Part shown: positions 33,641-44,492 of the stretch, piece after piece | How the letters are laid out: every line of letters begins with the position of its first letter | Position numbering within the stretch: position 1 is the first letter of the stretch | Assembly: GCA_036924085.1 (NCBI GenBank) | Contig: JAVGWX010000014.1 | Span: 37,343,056-37,407,055, forward strand | Reading direction: 5' to 3' | DNA length: 64,000 nucleotides | From: Ariolimax columbianus | Lineage: Eukaryota > Mollusca > Gastropoda > Stylommatophora > Arionidae | Position numbers and translations under genes: made by a program | Notes under the pieces: model-generated | The model's database searches: none | What the model saw: the letters and a program-made list of their open reading frames with translations, nothing else | Told to the model about the DNA's origin: nothing

Positions 33641-33995
33641 ACTCTAATGTTGCTTCTTACGAAGCATGGGCTCACTACTGCTGCAGTCCCAGTAGGTGAA
33701 ACCATATCAAAGAGTATGCTGAGGAAGACTAACATCTGGTCAGGCAAAATATACTGGCCAAGAGTCTCACCTCGACTTTCCCAGTCCTCCCTAGAAACTG
33801 TTTTCATGGCCTCCTGACTAAAGAAGTGAAGGATCGACGTGATCCCGTAGTAGGTAGGACTCGCAGATGAAGCCAAGCAAAGCATAATCGCCTGGAGGAC
33901 CACGGCCCGCTGTCATCAACACGCTCGGGATGTGAGGAAAGCTACAACAAACCACCACTTAATGCCCTTTTCACGGTGCACAAAAGAGTAAATCT
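33640..33995 (+). mobile_element. family A SINE-like copy 1
   Basis: Shares in order AACATCTGGTCAGGC, AAATATACTGGCC, CATGGCCTCC-region, GATCCCGTAGTAGG, CGCTCGGGATGTGAGGAAAG, CTTTTCACGGTGCACAAAAG with the copies at 60430-60790 and 63191-63485. Confidence 0.75.
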
Positions 33996-35990
33996 ACTCA
34001 TTGTTTGCATTCAACAGCAACAATTAAAGAGTATACGGTCTGTAGTCATTTATTTTACACAATGAGGTTGCGCGCTCCATTCACATTTTCCTTCATTCGC
34101 CTTTTACATTTGACATTCTTTGAAGGTTACAGCAGACTTGTTTACTCCTGTGCTCCGCTGGCAAGAAGTGGGATCATAAAAAAAACATAAAACAGCATCA
34201 GGAGCAATAAGTAAATCATTTATACACATTAAAAACAGGAATGATCAAATTTCACTAGGACGCAGCAAACAAGCATGGCTCGGCAGATCAAAATAGTTTA
34301 CTGTTATCTTAGTTATATAAACAATGTCACATTGCACAGAAAAATGGAATGCTCAGAAGAAAGCAAGACAATTACACATCTTACTAATTTTATTTACTTT
34401 CACCACAAAAAAAGTGATGGAGAATTGTTAATATGTGGTATCACAGTATCGTATTTAGAAAGCTGTTAAAGAGTTTTCTTTCGAAACCAGGATTCATACC
34501 TTGTTAAATAGGGTAAGTTTCCAACAGTCCAATTTTTTTCTTTTCAAATGGTCCTTCCAGACTATCGTTGAAAGAATTGTAACAAATGTCAGTGGCACAA
34601 CCAAGCAAAACTCAATGGATGGGAGTCGACAACGAGAACTAAGAAACATGTCTTGGCTACGTTACTGCTAGCTTATTTGGCCACACCACCACATGAGGTT
34701 TCCTCTTACCTCACCGCCCCACCCCCTCCCCCACACCCACACAATGCCCCATTATTAGAATGTCCACACAGTTCTCATTTGTCTCCCCTTTTATAGCTAA
34801 CCCCCACCATCTCATATTTCAACCCACATGAAATTGTCACTTCATTTGACTTCACTTAAAGTTTTGTTTGAAATTTGCTACCAATATTATGTACACATTT
34901 GAAAAATTATTATTATTTTGTACAATAAAGAATTAAAAAAATAGAAACACCTTGTTGGAGACACATTGCCATGCAAACAGGTCTCCAATTAGAGATACAA
35001 ATGAATGACAAAAGATCTAACTGACCCTATCCATAAGCTTTATAGACTAAAACAATTATTTTTATCTCATTTATGAATGAAATACTGAGATTATTAATTC
35101 ATCTCTTTATTTCCTGTAATGTGTGCCTGGCATTCAGACACTTGAACACATCCCCCAGAACACATCCCCATGATGACTAAATGTCATCGGATTAAAGTGT
35201 GCAGAGTTAATACATAAACTGTTTGACAGCTGCCTTGACTTCAGAAAGACTATATTGATGACAGGCTTGTTTGTCTGTGGAGATCAAAAGTTCAAGCCTA
35301 GATGCCTAATATATATTAAATTTACGTTTAACCAAGCTACCCTCCCTTTACCCCAGACTTTGTTCTGCCAACTCGTTGATCAAAATAACTAGTAGATGGT
35401 TTGATAATTCCCCAGCCAGTCAGACAGTAATATGCAACTGATCATGCATGGTCTTCAATTAAATTACCAAAAAACGAATTCCTGATTGGCTATCAGTCAT
35501 ACACAAATTAATGATAGCTGTTAGCCCAAGACATTCCGGGACAAAAAACATTTTTTTCAGATTGTATTCCTTCGATATTTAAAATATATAGTTGCCTTCA
35601 TTTCAAGACTTTATGGTCATCTTGACTAAGAAAATGAGAAAGAATTGCGTTAAAAAAAATGTATAAATGCACTTAACATATTACCAGCACCAGACATTTA
35701 ATAAATAGTCTTAGTGCAAATACGACTTAGCAAACAATGCATACAATGAAAGATTATAATGTATGTGGTAATAAAACATACAAATTTCCAGAAAATGAAA
35801 GGCATACTATAAAAAAATCTTTATCAATGGAAGTGCAAATGATAGGTCTTAGGTGCAAAATATAGAACAAGTTCTGTCAAATGGAAGTGAATCAAGGACA
35901 ATCACCAAACATATGGCTGCAACAGAGATATGGTTTTACAGAATAATTTTATGAAACCCAAGGACAGCTAAGACGACTAATGAGAATGCA
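33995..35990. other. no gene recognised
   Basis: Mostly AT-rich. ACACAATGAGGTTGCGCGC near 34058 is a dispersed motif also near 7727 and 10857. A C-rich patch lies at 34713-34760. Short frames only. Confidence 0.5.
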
Positions 35991-35994
35991 CATA

Positions 35995-36215
35995 TGCAAA
36001 TACAACTTATTACACACATAAAAACAAAAGACAACTTATTACACACATCAGAAAAAAGACAACTTATTACACACATAAAAACAAAAGACAACTTATTACA
36101 CACATAAAAACAAAGGACAACTTATTTCACATCAGAAAAAAGAAAACTTATTACATGCATCAGAACAAAGGCAACTTCTTACACATACCAGAACAAGGAC
36201 AACTTATTAATCAAT
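35995..36215. repeat. tandem repeat of about 29 bp, seven to eight copies
   Basis: Units ACAACTTATTACACACAT followed by AAAAACAAAAG; later copies are diverged. Confidence 0.9.
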
Positions 36216-36366
36216 AATCAATAGACATCTTATTAGCTAGCACCAAACCAGAACCGTCAGTCAGTCATCATATGCTGGTGGAGATACTGAGGATGAGATC
36301 TGAGTAATTATTGACTTGTTCTGTATGCAACGAAGATGATCCAACTACTAACAAACTATAATATTA

Positions 36367-37559
36367 GGGGCGTTCAAGTCAAACCGTGATTATTTTTTGG
36401 AAGGAAAATAAAAAGAATTTGTCAAGCAGTCAAAATGCTATTTATTTTTCAATATCTCCTATTACGTTTATACACTTATCCCAGAGTTTAAGTAATGCTT
36501 GAAAAGTTTCAGCATAGAAAGATTTGTCAGCCTGTTTCACTTTGTCATCAATGCTGAAATATGAACCTCCCAAGAATTATTTTAAGGGTCCAAAACAGGT
36601 GGAAATCACTTGGAGCGAGGTCTGTAAGGTGGATGTGCCAATACGTCCCAGCCGAATTGTTCCACATGGCACATAGTGTAGTTCACCGTTTGAGGTCGTG
36701 CGTTATCTTTCAGGAGCAGGACGCCCTTGGTTATGCACATCACTCAAAATGTGTATGTGCTGTTCACTGTTGATAGTGGCTTCACGGGCTAGAAGATGAA
36801 TGACGTCAAGTTTGTCCCAGAAAACACTTGCCATCACTTTACCTGCGGACGCAATTGTCCTACATTTTTTGGGTGGTGCTCATTGCATATGCTTCAACTG
36901 CTTAGATGCTCATTTTGATTCAGGAGTATAATGATGCGCCCAGGTTTCGTCACATGTAATGATGCACCCAGGTTTCGTCACATGTAATGATGTGCCCAGG
37001 TTTCATCACATGTAATGAAACGATCCAAAAAGTCATGCCCCTCAATATCAAAACGTTCCTTCAATTCAGTGCAGGCTTGAACTACTCTCTGCCGGTCAGA
37101 AGCTGAAAGCTGTCTTGGCATTCAACGTGCAACAACCTTCCGAAAATGAAAATGCTCATGAATAATAGTATTCACTGTATCCCAAGAAAGATTTGCCTCT
37201 TATGAAATTTTGCGACAGGTTATGCATCAATTTTCAAGGCTACTGCATTCCACAATCTGGATATTCACAGGAATGACTATGATGGGTACAGAGCCACCAT
37301 GGCCGGGATCATCCCTCACGGATGTACGGCCTTCTGTAAAACGTTTACACTATTTAACTGTGGTTGAGTGTTTCACCGTATTGGGATTGCAGCTTTCTGT
37401 AAATTTCCACAGGTTTCACGTCTTCTTTCACAAGAAACTTCATCATAACACACTTTTCCATGCAAGCACTAACAATGTTGTCCTCTATTTTTACTTATCT
37501 GTCACGTGACTGGCCCATGGCAAGTGAGCCACCTAGCAGTAATAGGACACAAATGCCCC
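36367..37559 (-). mobile_element. mariner-type DNA transposon, full length but dead
   Basis: 1193 bp between TA dinucleotides (36365-36366 and 37560-37561), the mariner target duplication. Ends are GGGGCGTTCAAGTC on the left and, reverse-complemented, GGGGCATTTGTGTCC on the right, imperfect terminal inverted repeats. The length matches an intact mariner. The transposase gene on the minus strand is disrupted (see 36540-37461). Confidence 0.9.
36540..37461 (-). pseudogene. mariner transposase pseudogene
   Basis: From an ATG at 37461 the minus strand reads KFLVKEDVKPVEIYRKLQSQ, then after stops and a frame change VKRFTEGRTSVRDDPGHGG (helix-turn-helix linker region), LSASDRQRVVQACTELKER, FITCDETWAHHY (first catalytic Asp), SAGKVMASVFWDKLDVIHL (second Asp) and KDNARPQTV followed by HPPY (third Asp). 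This is the order of the SETMAR-type mariner transposase. Stops, frameshifts and a 28-bp triplication at the first catalytic site leave it non-functional. Confidence 0.9.
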
Positions 37560-37679
37560 TAACTAACAATAGTATTTATCTTCTATACAGATTTTCATCT
37601 GGTACAGGTCGATTTGTGTGATATTAGTAACCAAAATAAGCTTCACAAATGCACTTGAAAAAGAGACACGAGACTAGAA

Positions 37680-38420
37680 TAATATGAGTATGTATGCACA
37701 TTTTTCAGTGATATGTTACAAAATGGAAGACTTGATTTCATGATAAGTCATGGACTTATGGAAGTCATTTTTAAAATGGAATGGCAAGTTTTGCATATGT
37801 ACATCATATATGGCAGTTATCAAAATTGTATACGCATAAATCAACGTGTACAACTGCAACATTATTAGTGGAGCATTGAACAACTATTGTAACTTTCCAG
37901 AAATGCCATAAGAGACAACTTAAGAAGGTGTAGATCTGATTCAGCTACAATATTTATTATAAACTATGAACCAGAACAAACAGGTTCAAGCAGACATTAA
38001 TCTCAAACATCAAAGACTAAAAGATGTTCTCTGTCCAGTGAGGGATATTAATGATTTGAGGTCAAATGGAATGGTTGTCACATGATGAGAGGATGTGGCA
38101 TGGATTTGGTGAAGATATATGCTTTGAGATGAAATGGAATGGTTGTCACATGTTGAGAGGACGTGGCATGGATTTGGTGAAGATATATGCTTTGAGATGA
38201 AATGGAATGGTTGTCACATGTTTAGAGGACGTGGCATGGATTTGGTGAAGATATATGCTTTGAGATGAAATGGAATGGTTGTCACATGTTGAGAGGACGT
38301 GGCATGGATTTGGTGAAGATATATGCTTTGAGGTGAAATGGAGTGGTTGTCACATGATGAGAGGATGTGGCATGGATTTGGTGAAGATATATGCTTCATT
38401 AGAAGGCGATAGAATTTGAT
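37680..38420. repeat. segmental duplicate, copy 1, with 68-bp tandem array
   Basis: It matches 43280-44400 in the same order: the block around GGCAAGTTTTGCATATGTAC, the block around GATTCAGCTACA, then a tandem array. Here the array (about 38050-38400) has a 68-bp period, about five copies, with the unit containing GATGAAATGGAATGGTTGTC and GGCATGGATTTGGTGAAG. Confidence 0.85.
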
Positions 38421-38424
38421 TATG

Positions 38425-38790
38425 TTTGATGATGAACATGTGTATATAGAGTGGATTATGTAAGTAAAGTGTATGTAAAGTGGAAATTCAACCGCTGGTT
38501 GGAAATGGAGTTTTTGAAGAATCGATTTTACTAAGCCACAGCCTGTAAGAGGTGGGGTTGCCAGTGCCCATCTTTGGTATTTTTACTTTTCCTAACTCAT
38601 GCGTAGCCATTTACAGCTGGGTTGACTGGAGAAGTGGTCCCCGATTAAAATCCCTATCCAAATTTTTTTAATCTCTGGGTGTGATTTGAACTGAGACGGG
38701 CTGTTACCACAGTAAATAGCAAATTGCTTGCTATGAACTGAACTAGAAGGACAATTTTATATTCGGTTTTGGATTATATATTGATAGGTC
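38425..38790. other. no gene recognised
   Basis: No assignable frame or repeat. Confidence 0.5.
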
Positions 38791-39770
38791 ACAGGGAAAG
38801 AACAAAAAATTCATGCTCTGATGGAGCTCAAGAGACAGTACCCTAGCTACACCTGGACACATCAGTACACCAGATGGATCAGCTTCGCTGAGTGGAAAAA
38901 GGGGAGGCAGTAAAATCTACATCACACACAGGAGAAACCTGTACCAATTTCAGAGCTAATGCAGCAGCTGTTCATGTAGCAACTCAGATTCTTATCAGCC
39001 AAAACACAACTACAATGAAAGCGGTCATTACAACAGACCCCACGAGCGTACTCAAAGCTATTTTAAGTCCCAAGCAAGATAGAATCTGACACAAAATAAA
39101 ATATAGCAGATTGCTGCTTTAAAAAAAAAGCAGGTCTAGTCCTACAGTGGATTCGGGCCCACTGTGGGATCATTGAAAATGAGATAGCAGATAAGCTTGC
39201 GAAAACATGAAGTGGCAGCATGCAGACTCGCCATCCATCAAACAATCATCAAACAATCCATGAAGATAGAATATAGAGACCAGCACACAAAATACAAGCA
39301 TAAGCAAAACTTGGCAGAGATAGTAGACAGAGATCTTCAGACTCAGAACAGGACATTACAGACTTAAGGTCCACTTCCAGAGAATGGGTCTCAGAGACAC
39401 CACTACATATGATTGTGGAGCACCCAAGCAAACACCAGAACATATCCTGCAGGACTGCCCTATTTATACAGACCGAAGAAAGGTAGTCTGGACCAGGGGA
39501 GCAAACATGCTCAACAAGCTGTCTCCTTCATGAACCTCACTGGACTAGACGCATAGCATCAGCAGTTGATCAAAGAAGAGGGTCACAGAGAATCAAATAA
39601 GTCATTTGATGCTAGTTAAAGTGATGAAGAGGTCAAGCAGAGAACTAGGAGTAGATACAGGAACAAGTGGGGAGCAGAACACACAAGTCAGCTGATATAA
39701 CTAATAGAGAGGTCAACAGGAAACAGGACCTTTAGGCTGCTTAATGCTGGCCACTGTTGTCTTTAGGAAT
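38790..39770 (+). pseudogene. RNase H LINE remnants, heavily decayed
   Basis: It reads YTW-HQYT, PDGSASLSGKRGGSKIYI, FRANAAAVHVATQIL and VITTDPTSVLKAI: an RNase H domain keeping the first Asp (DGS) and the third (TTD), with the second-position Glu replaced by Asn (FRAN for FRAE). A zinc-knuckle-like tail follows near 39410-39460. A separate piece at 39600-39770 (NKWGAEHTSQL and RLLNAGHC) comes from a related element. Confidence 0.75.
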
Positions 39771-39798
39771 ATTCAAGATGAAAGCATACAAGTTAGAA

Positions 39799-40376
39799 AA
39801 ACCACAAGCTGTATGGAGATACCAAAAACCACAAGCTGTATGGAGATATCAAAAACCACAAGCTGTATGGAGATACCAAAAACCACAAGCTGTATGGAGA
39901 TACCAAAAACCACAAGCTGTATGGAGATACCAAAAACCACAAGCTGTATGGAGATACCAAAAACCACAAGCTGTATGGAGATACCAAAAACCACAAGCTG
40001 TATGGAGATATCAAAAACCACAAGCTGTATGGAGATACCAAAAACCACAAGCTGTATGGAGATACCAAAAACCACAAGCTGTATGGAGATACCAAAAACC
40101 ACAAGCTGTATGGAGATATCACAAACCACAAGCTGTATGGAGATACCAAAAACCACAAGCTGTATGGAGATATCAAAAACCACAAGCTGTATGGAGATAC
40201 CAAAAACCACAAGCTGTATGGAGATACCAAAAACCACAAGCTGTATGGAGATGTCAAAAACCACAAGCTGTATGGCGATACCAAAAACCACAAGCTGTAT
40301 GGAGATACCAAAAACCACAAGCTGTATGGAGATACCAAAAACCACAAGCTGTTTGGAGATACCAAAAACCACAGGT
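39799..40376. repeat. 27-bp tandem array, about 21 copies
   Basis: Unit AAAACCACAAGCTGTATGG AGATACCA (split for length). The period is divisible by three and the unit lacks stops in several frames, so long nonapeptide frames appear on both strands. No promoter, splice site or conserved domain supports a gene. Confidence 0.97.
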
Positions 40377-40584
40377 TGACCAATATTTTTCTATAAATAT
40401 ATTCAAATTAATATTTAGACAACCTATGCTTAAACAAGAGCACATGCTTAACACTTTCAATCTAAAACACTTGTGATCCGCTCTTGGAATTACATGGAGG
40501 GAGAGATAGACAAATGCAGAGGTGTACTCTTGCACCGGTCTTCAAAAGTATATACTGTCGTTAAGCAGCAATGATTATGATGGC

Positions 40585-40775
40585 TTGGTAATTTTCGTAG
40601 GATGGAAGATGGTCACATCCCTTAAGATATCCTCCATGGACAGTTGGCGAGTGACAGAAAAATAGTTGATCACCCACAGCTGTGGTTCAAAGATATGTGT
40701 AAGGGTAAGCAGGAAGGCACTGGTTTATGAGCTGCAGACCGATCTAAGGAGATGTACTCTGAAAAGTCATGTCAT
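40585..40775 (+). pseudogene. LINE C-terminal fragment
   Basis: It reads RMEDGHIP-DILHGQLASDRK then HPQLWFKDMCKG, the same class of ending as 8150-8420 (LYGEL...RYKD). Confidence 0.55.
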
Positions 40776-40779
40776 ACTG

Positions 40780-41690
40780 GGGTTGAAAAAAGCTCTTGAT
40801 GCACAGAGTTGTGAAATGAGTTAACACTGTTGATTTTTATAAAAGAACTATTACAACACATATTTTTCACTATAAACGTACCAAAGCTATTTAGTGGAAA
40901 GGCACATGATACAAAAAAAGTCATATCGTTCACAAACAAGCACAGGTATAATGCAATGTAAATGTAAAGTTTACAATTTCCCTTTTGAAATACAAAAAAC
41001 ATTCGCAAATTTTGACTAGGATATTCAGAAATATATTTCCAGAAAAAACTTTTAGGGGCTGTGGTTGCATTTTGTTTATTTACATGATATATAACAAGAC
41101 GTGGCTAAAAATATTTTTGCTGCTGCTGGCATATTTTTCTATTAGTAGGCAGTGTGTTTTGTACTGTATTTTGCAGCGAAATGATCCCATTTGCTGTTCT
41201 GAGAACCTACACCCGTCAAGCTTAGATTGTGAGCAGTTTCACTAACTTCTTTGCCAGTTTGGTTTGCTCGTATTGTTTAAATGTTCAATCAGACTTGTCA
41301 TTGTCTAAAGGAATAACTTAAATCTTCAGAGATGGGTATAAACATTTTAAGCCTGCATTGCAAACAGAGCAATTTTAAAAATATTTATCTCCCTTAGATA
41401 AGTTATAAAAGACAGATCTGAGTTGTTTTTTTAGTTTTTTTTTCAGTTTTAACTCATTATCTCAGCTCTGTTATTATATTTCATGCCTCATATTGACAAT
41501 ATAAGTATAAACAAATATAACGGAATGTTATCCTTGAAAAATATTGTCAGTTAAATGGAATGTAATTAAAAGGGGAATTTTAAAATCTCAAAACGCAGTG
41601 CATGAATATTAATGAACCAAGAGTTGCATAAAGTTGGTTAGTGGTCAAGAGAAACAGATCCAGGTAATAGCCCATAGTCAATATAAATTC
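40780..41690. other. no gene recognised
   Basis: AT-rich; the open frames do not resemble proteins. Confidence 0.5.
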
Positions 41691-41741
41691 CAGTTAACAG
41701 TGTATTGGCTACATGAAGTCAAAATAATAGACCAGATATCC

Positions 41742-42422
41742 GCTGAAGTCAAATTAATGAGCCTAGTGCCATACACAGTCAAGTTATTGGAGTAATAACA
41801 GTATGAAGTCAAATTAATGAGCCTAGTGCCATACACAGTCAAGTTATTGGGGTAATAACAGTATGAAGTCAAATTGATGAGCTTAGTGCCATACACAGTC
41901 AAGTTATTGGAGTAATAACAGTATGAAGTCAAATTAATGAGCCTAGTGCCATACACAGTCAAGTTATTGGAGTAATAACAGTATGAAGTCAAATTAATGA
42001 GCCTAGTGCGATACACAGTCAAGTTATTGGAGTAATAACAGTATGAAGTCAAATTAATGAGCCTAGTGCGATACACGTCAAGTTATTGGAGTAATAACAG
42101 TATGAAGTCAAATTAATGAGCCTAGTGCGATACACAGTCAAGTTATTGGAGTAATAACAGTATGAAGTCAAATTAATGAGCCTAGTGCGATACACAGTCA
42201 AGTTATTGGAGTAATAACAGTATGAAGTCAAATTAATGAGCCTAGTGCGATACACAGTCAAGTTATTGGAGTAATAACAGTATGAAGTCAAATTGATGAG
42301 CTTAGTGCCATACACAGTCAAGTTATTGGAGTAATAACAGTATGAAGTCAAATTAATGAGCCTAGTGCGATACACAGTCAAGTTATTGGAGTAATAACAA
42401 TATGAAGTCAAATTAGTGTACC
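41742..42422. repeat. 60-bp tandem array, about 11 copies
   Basis: Exact 60-bp period. Unit GTATGAAGTCAAATTAATGA, GCCTAGTGCSATACACAGTC, AAGTTATTGGAGTAATAACA. Subtypes differ at GCCTAGTGCC, GCCTAGTGCG and GCTTAGTGCC. Interrupted on the right by a family C insertion, beyond which diverged older units continue. Confidence 0.97.
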
Positions 42423-42429
42423 AAGGATC

Positions 42430-42791
42430 GCCCGAGTGGTCTTCAGCGATATTTGTTAATGATAAGGACAAGAATAGCACCACTGCCCCACAGAGAGCAT
42501 ATCGTAAGAGACAACTAATTGTGTGACATGGCATAACACCGACCATGGTTAAGTGGTTTGTTAAGAGCAGATGGCACCTAACGCCTAGACTGCAGATCTA
42601 TTTTTCTCTATTGTTTGAGTTTATTAAGATAGAATTGGACATTGAACACTTGTCCCAACGCAGAGGAGTAATAAATTGTTCGAGCCAAACCTTTTAAACA
42701 GTAAATCCTCCTCCCGGCTACATCCAGCTCACGCCAGAGCTGAGACCTGCATTCGCTCCTGTAGAAGTACAGGTCGACAAACACTAAGACT
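42430..42791 (-). mobile_element. dispersed repeat family C, copy 2, inserted in the 60-bp array
   Basis: 362 bp matching 5250-5620 in reverse orientation. Flanked by AAGGATC on both sides (42423-42429 and 42792-42798), a candidate 7-bp target duplication. Array-like sequence lies on either side. Confidence 0.8.
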
Positions 42792-42798
42792 AAGGATC

Positions 42799-43165
42799 TT
42801 ATGAAATTAAAATCAAATTAATGGACCAAGTCAAATTAATGACCCAAGAAACACATGGAGTAAAATTTATGGTTCATAGCTTACATGAAGTCCAATTAAT
42901 TACTTAAAACTTGCATGGAGGCATATTAATGGACTAAAGGCTGAATGAAGCCAAGTTAATGTACTAAGGACTGCAACTACTAGTCAAGTTAATTGACTCA
43001 GAGACTACATAATGTCATGCTAATGAACTAAGACCACATGAAGTAAAGTTAATTGCCCTTGAGCCACATGAAAAGTTAATAGACCAAGGCTTGCATAAAG
43101 TCAAGTGAATTTCCCAAGAGTACATGAAGTTAATGGTCAAAGGCACACATGAATACAATTTTGCA
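42799..43165. repeat. diverged relatives of the 60-bp array
   Basis: Irregular repeats of AAGTCAAATTAATG-like and ACATGAAG-like motifs every 30-60 bases: an ageing edge of the array to the left, separated from it by the family C insertion. Confidence 0.75.
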
Positions 43166-43279
43166 AAAAAAACAGTAAAACATTGAAATGTCCCATAAAA
43201 AGATTATAATTAACTGGAACATTGTTCAACTGACTTTAAACTTCATATCCAATGGCAATATATATATTTTTGTTTGTTC

Positions 43280-44400
43280 AAGTACATTTACAGAGTGGAA
43301 GCCTTGATTTCATGGTAAGTCGTGGATTTATGGAAGTCAGTTTCAAAATGGAATGACAAGTTTTGCATATGTACATTATATATGGAAGTTACCAAGATTA
43401 TGTATGCATATATCGATAGCAGTGTTGTAAGGGTCCAAAAGGGGAACAATGAATCATATCTGTAACCTGTCAGGCACACCATAAGAGGTGACCAAGGAGG
43501 TGTTTATATGATTCAGCTACATCATTCTTCAGAAACTTAAGTGCTAGAAGAAACAGGCAAATTGCAAGGAGACATAACTCTGAACTATCTGAGACAAAAA
43601 GACGTTCTCTGTTCAATAAACTAATGTATATGGAAGATGTGAAGTGAAATGGAATGGATATCACATGACGAGAACTTTGCGTGAATTTGTTGACAAAAAG
43701 ACGTTCTCTGTACAATAAACTAATATATATGGAAGATGTGAAGTGAAATGGAATGGATATCACATGACAAGAGAACTTTGCATGAATTTGTTGACAAAAA
43801 GACGTTCTCTGTTCAATAAACTAATGTATATGGAAGATGTGAAGTGAAATGGAATGGATATCACATGACGAGAACTTTGCGTGAATTTGTTGACAAAAAA
43901 GCGTTCTCTGTACAATAAACTAATATATATGGAAGATGTGAAGTGAAATGGAATGGATATCACATGACAAGAGAACTTTGCATGAATTTGTTGACAAAAA
44001 GACGTTCTCTGTTCAATAAACTAATGTATATGGAAGATGTGAAGTGAAATGGAATGGATATCACATGACGAGAACTTTGCGTGAATTTGTTGACAAAAAA
44101 GCGTTCTCTGTACAATAAACTAATATATATGGAAGATGTGAAGTGAAATGGAATGGATATCACATGACAAGAGAACTTTGCATGAATTTGTTGACAAAAA
44201 GACGTTCTCTGTTCAATAAACTAATATATATGGAAGATGTGAAGTGAAATGGAATGGATATCACATGACGAGAACTTTGCGTGAATTTGTTGACAAAAAA
44301 GCGTTCTCTGTACAATAAACTAATATATATGGAAGATGTGAAGTGAAATGGAATGGATATCACATGACAAGAGAACTTTGCATGAATTTGTTGAAGGTAT
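43280..44400. repeat. segmental duplicate, copy 2, with 100/200-bp tandem array
   Basis: A paralogue of 37680-38420. The array (about 43590-44395) has eight units of about 100 bp. They alternate CACATGACGAGAACTTTGCG with CACATGACAAGAGAACTTTG, so the true repeat is a 200-bp dimer (for example starts at 43763, 43963, 44163). It ends about 95 bases from the stop codon of the zinc-finger gene, on its 3' side. Confidence 0.9.
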
Positions 44401-44481
44401 ATGCTATAAATAGTTATTTCGATAAATGCAAGTTGAGTTAACAGAATCATCTAACTGGCCTGATTTCTTCAGAAATTATTG

Positions 44482-44487
44482 TTTATT
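44482..44487 (-). terminator. candidate poly(A) signal of the zinc-finger gene
   Basis: AATAAA on the minus strand, six bases after the TGA. No other AATAAA occurs on this strand for the next kilobase and more, so the 3' UTR may be only tens of bases long. Without transcripts this remains a guess. Confidence 0.4.
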
Positions 44488-44492
44488 TTATA

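Noticed and set aside
39744..40476. Frames of 211 and 239 codons with repeated nonapeptides
   Set aside because: A 27-bp satellite gives open frames on both strands automatically; no domain, splice or promoter evidence.
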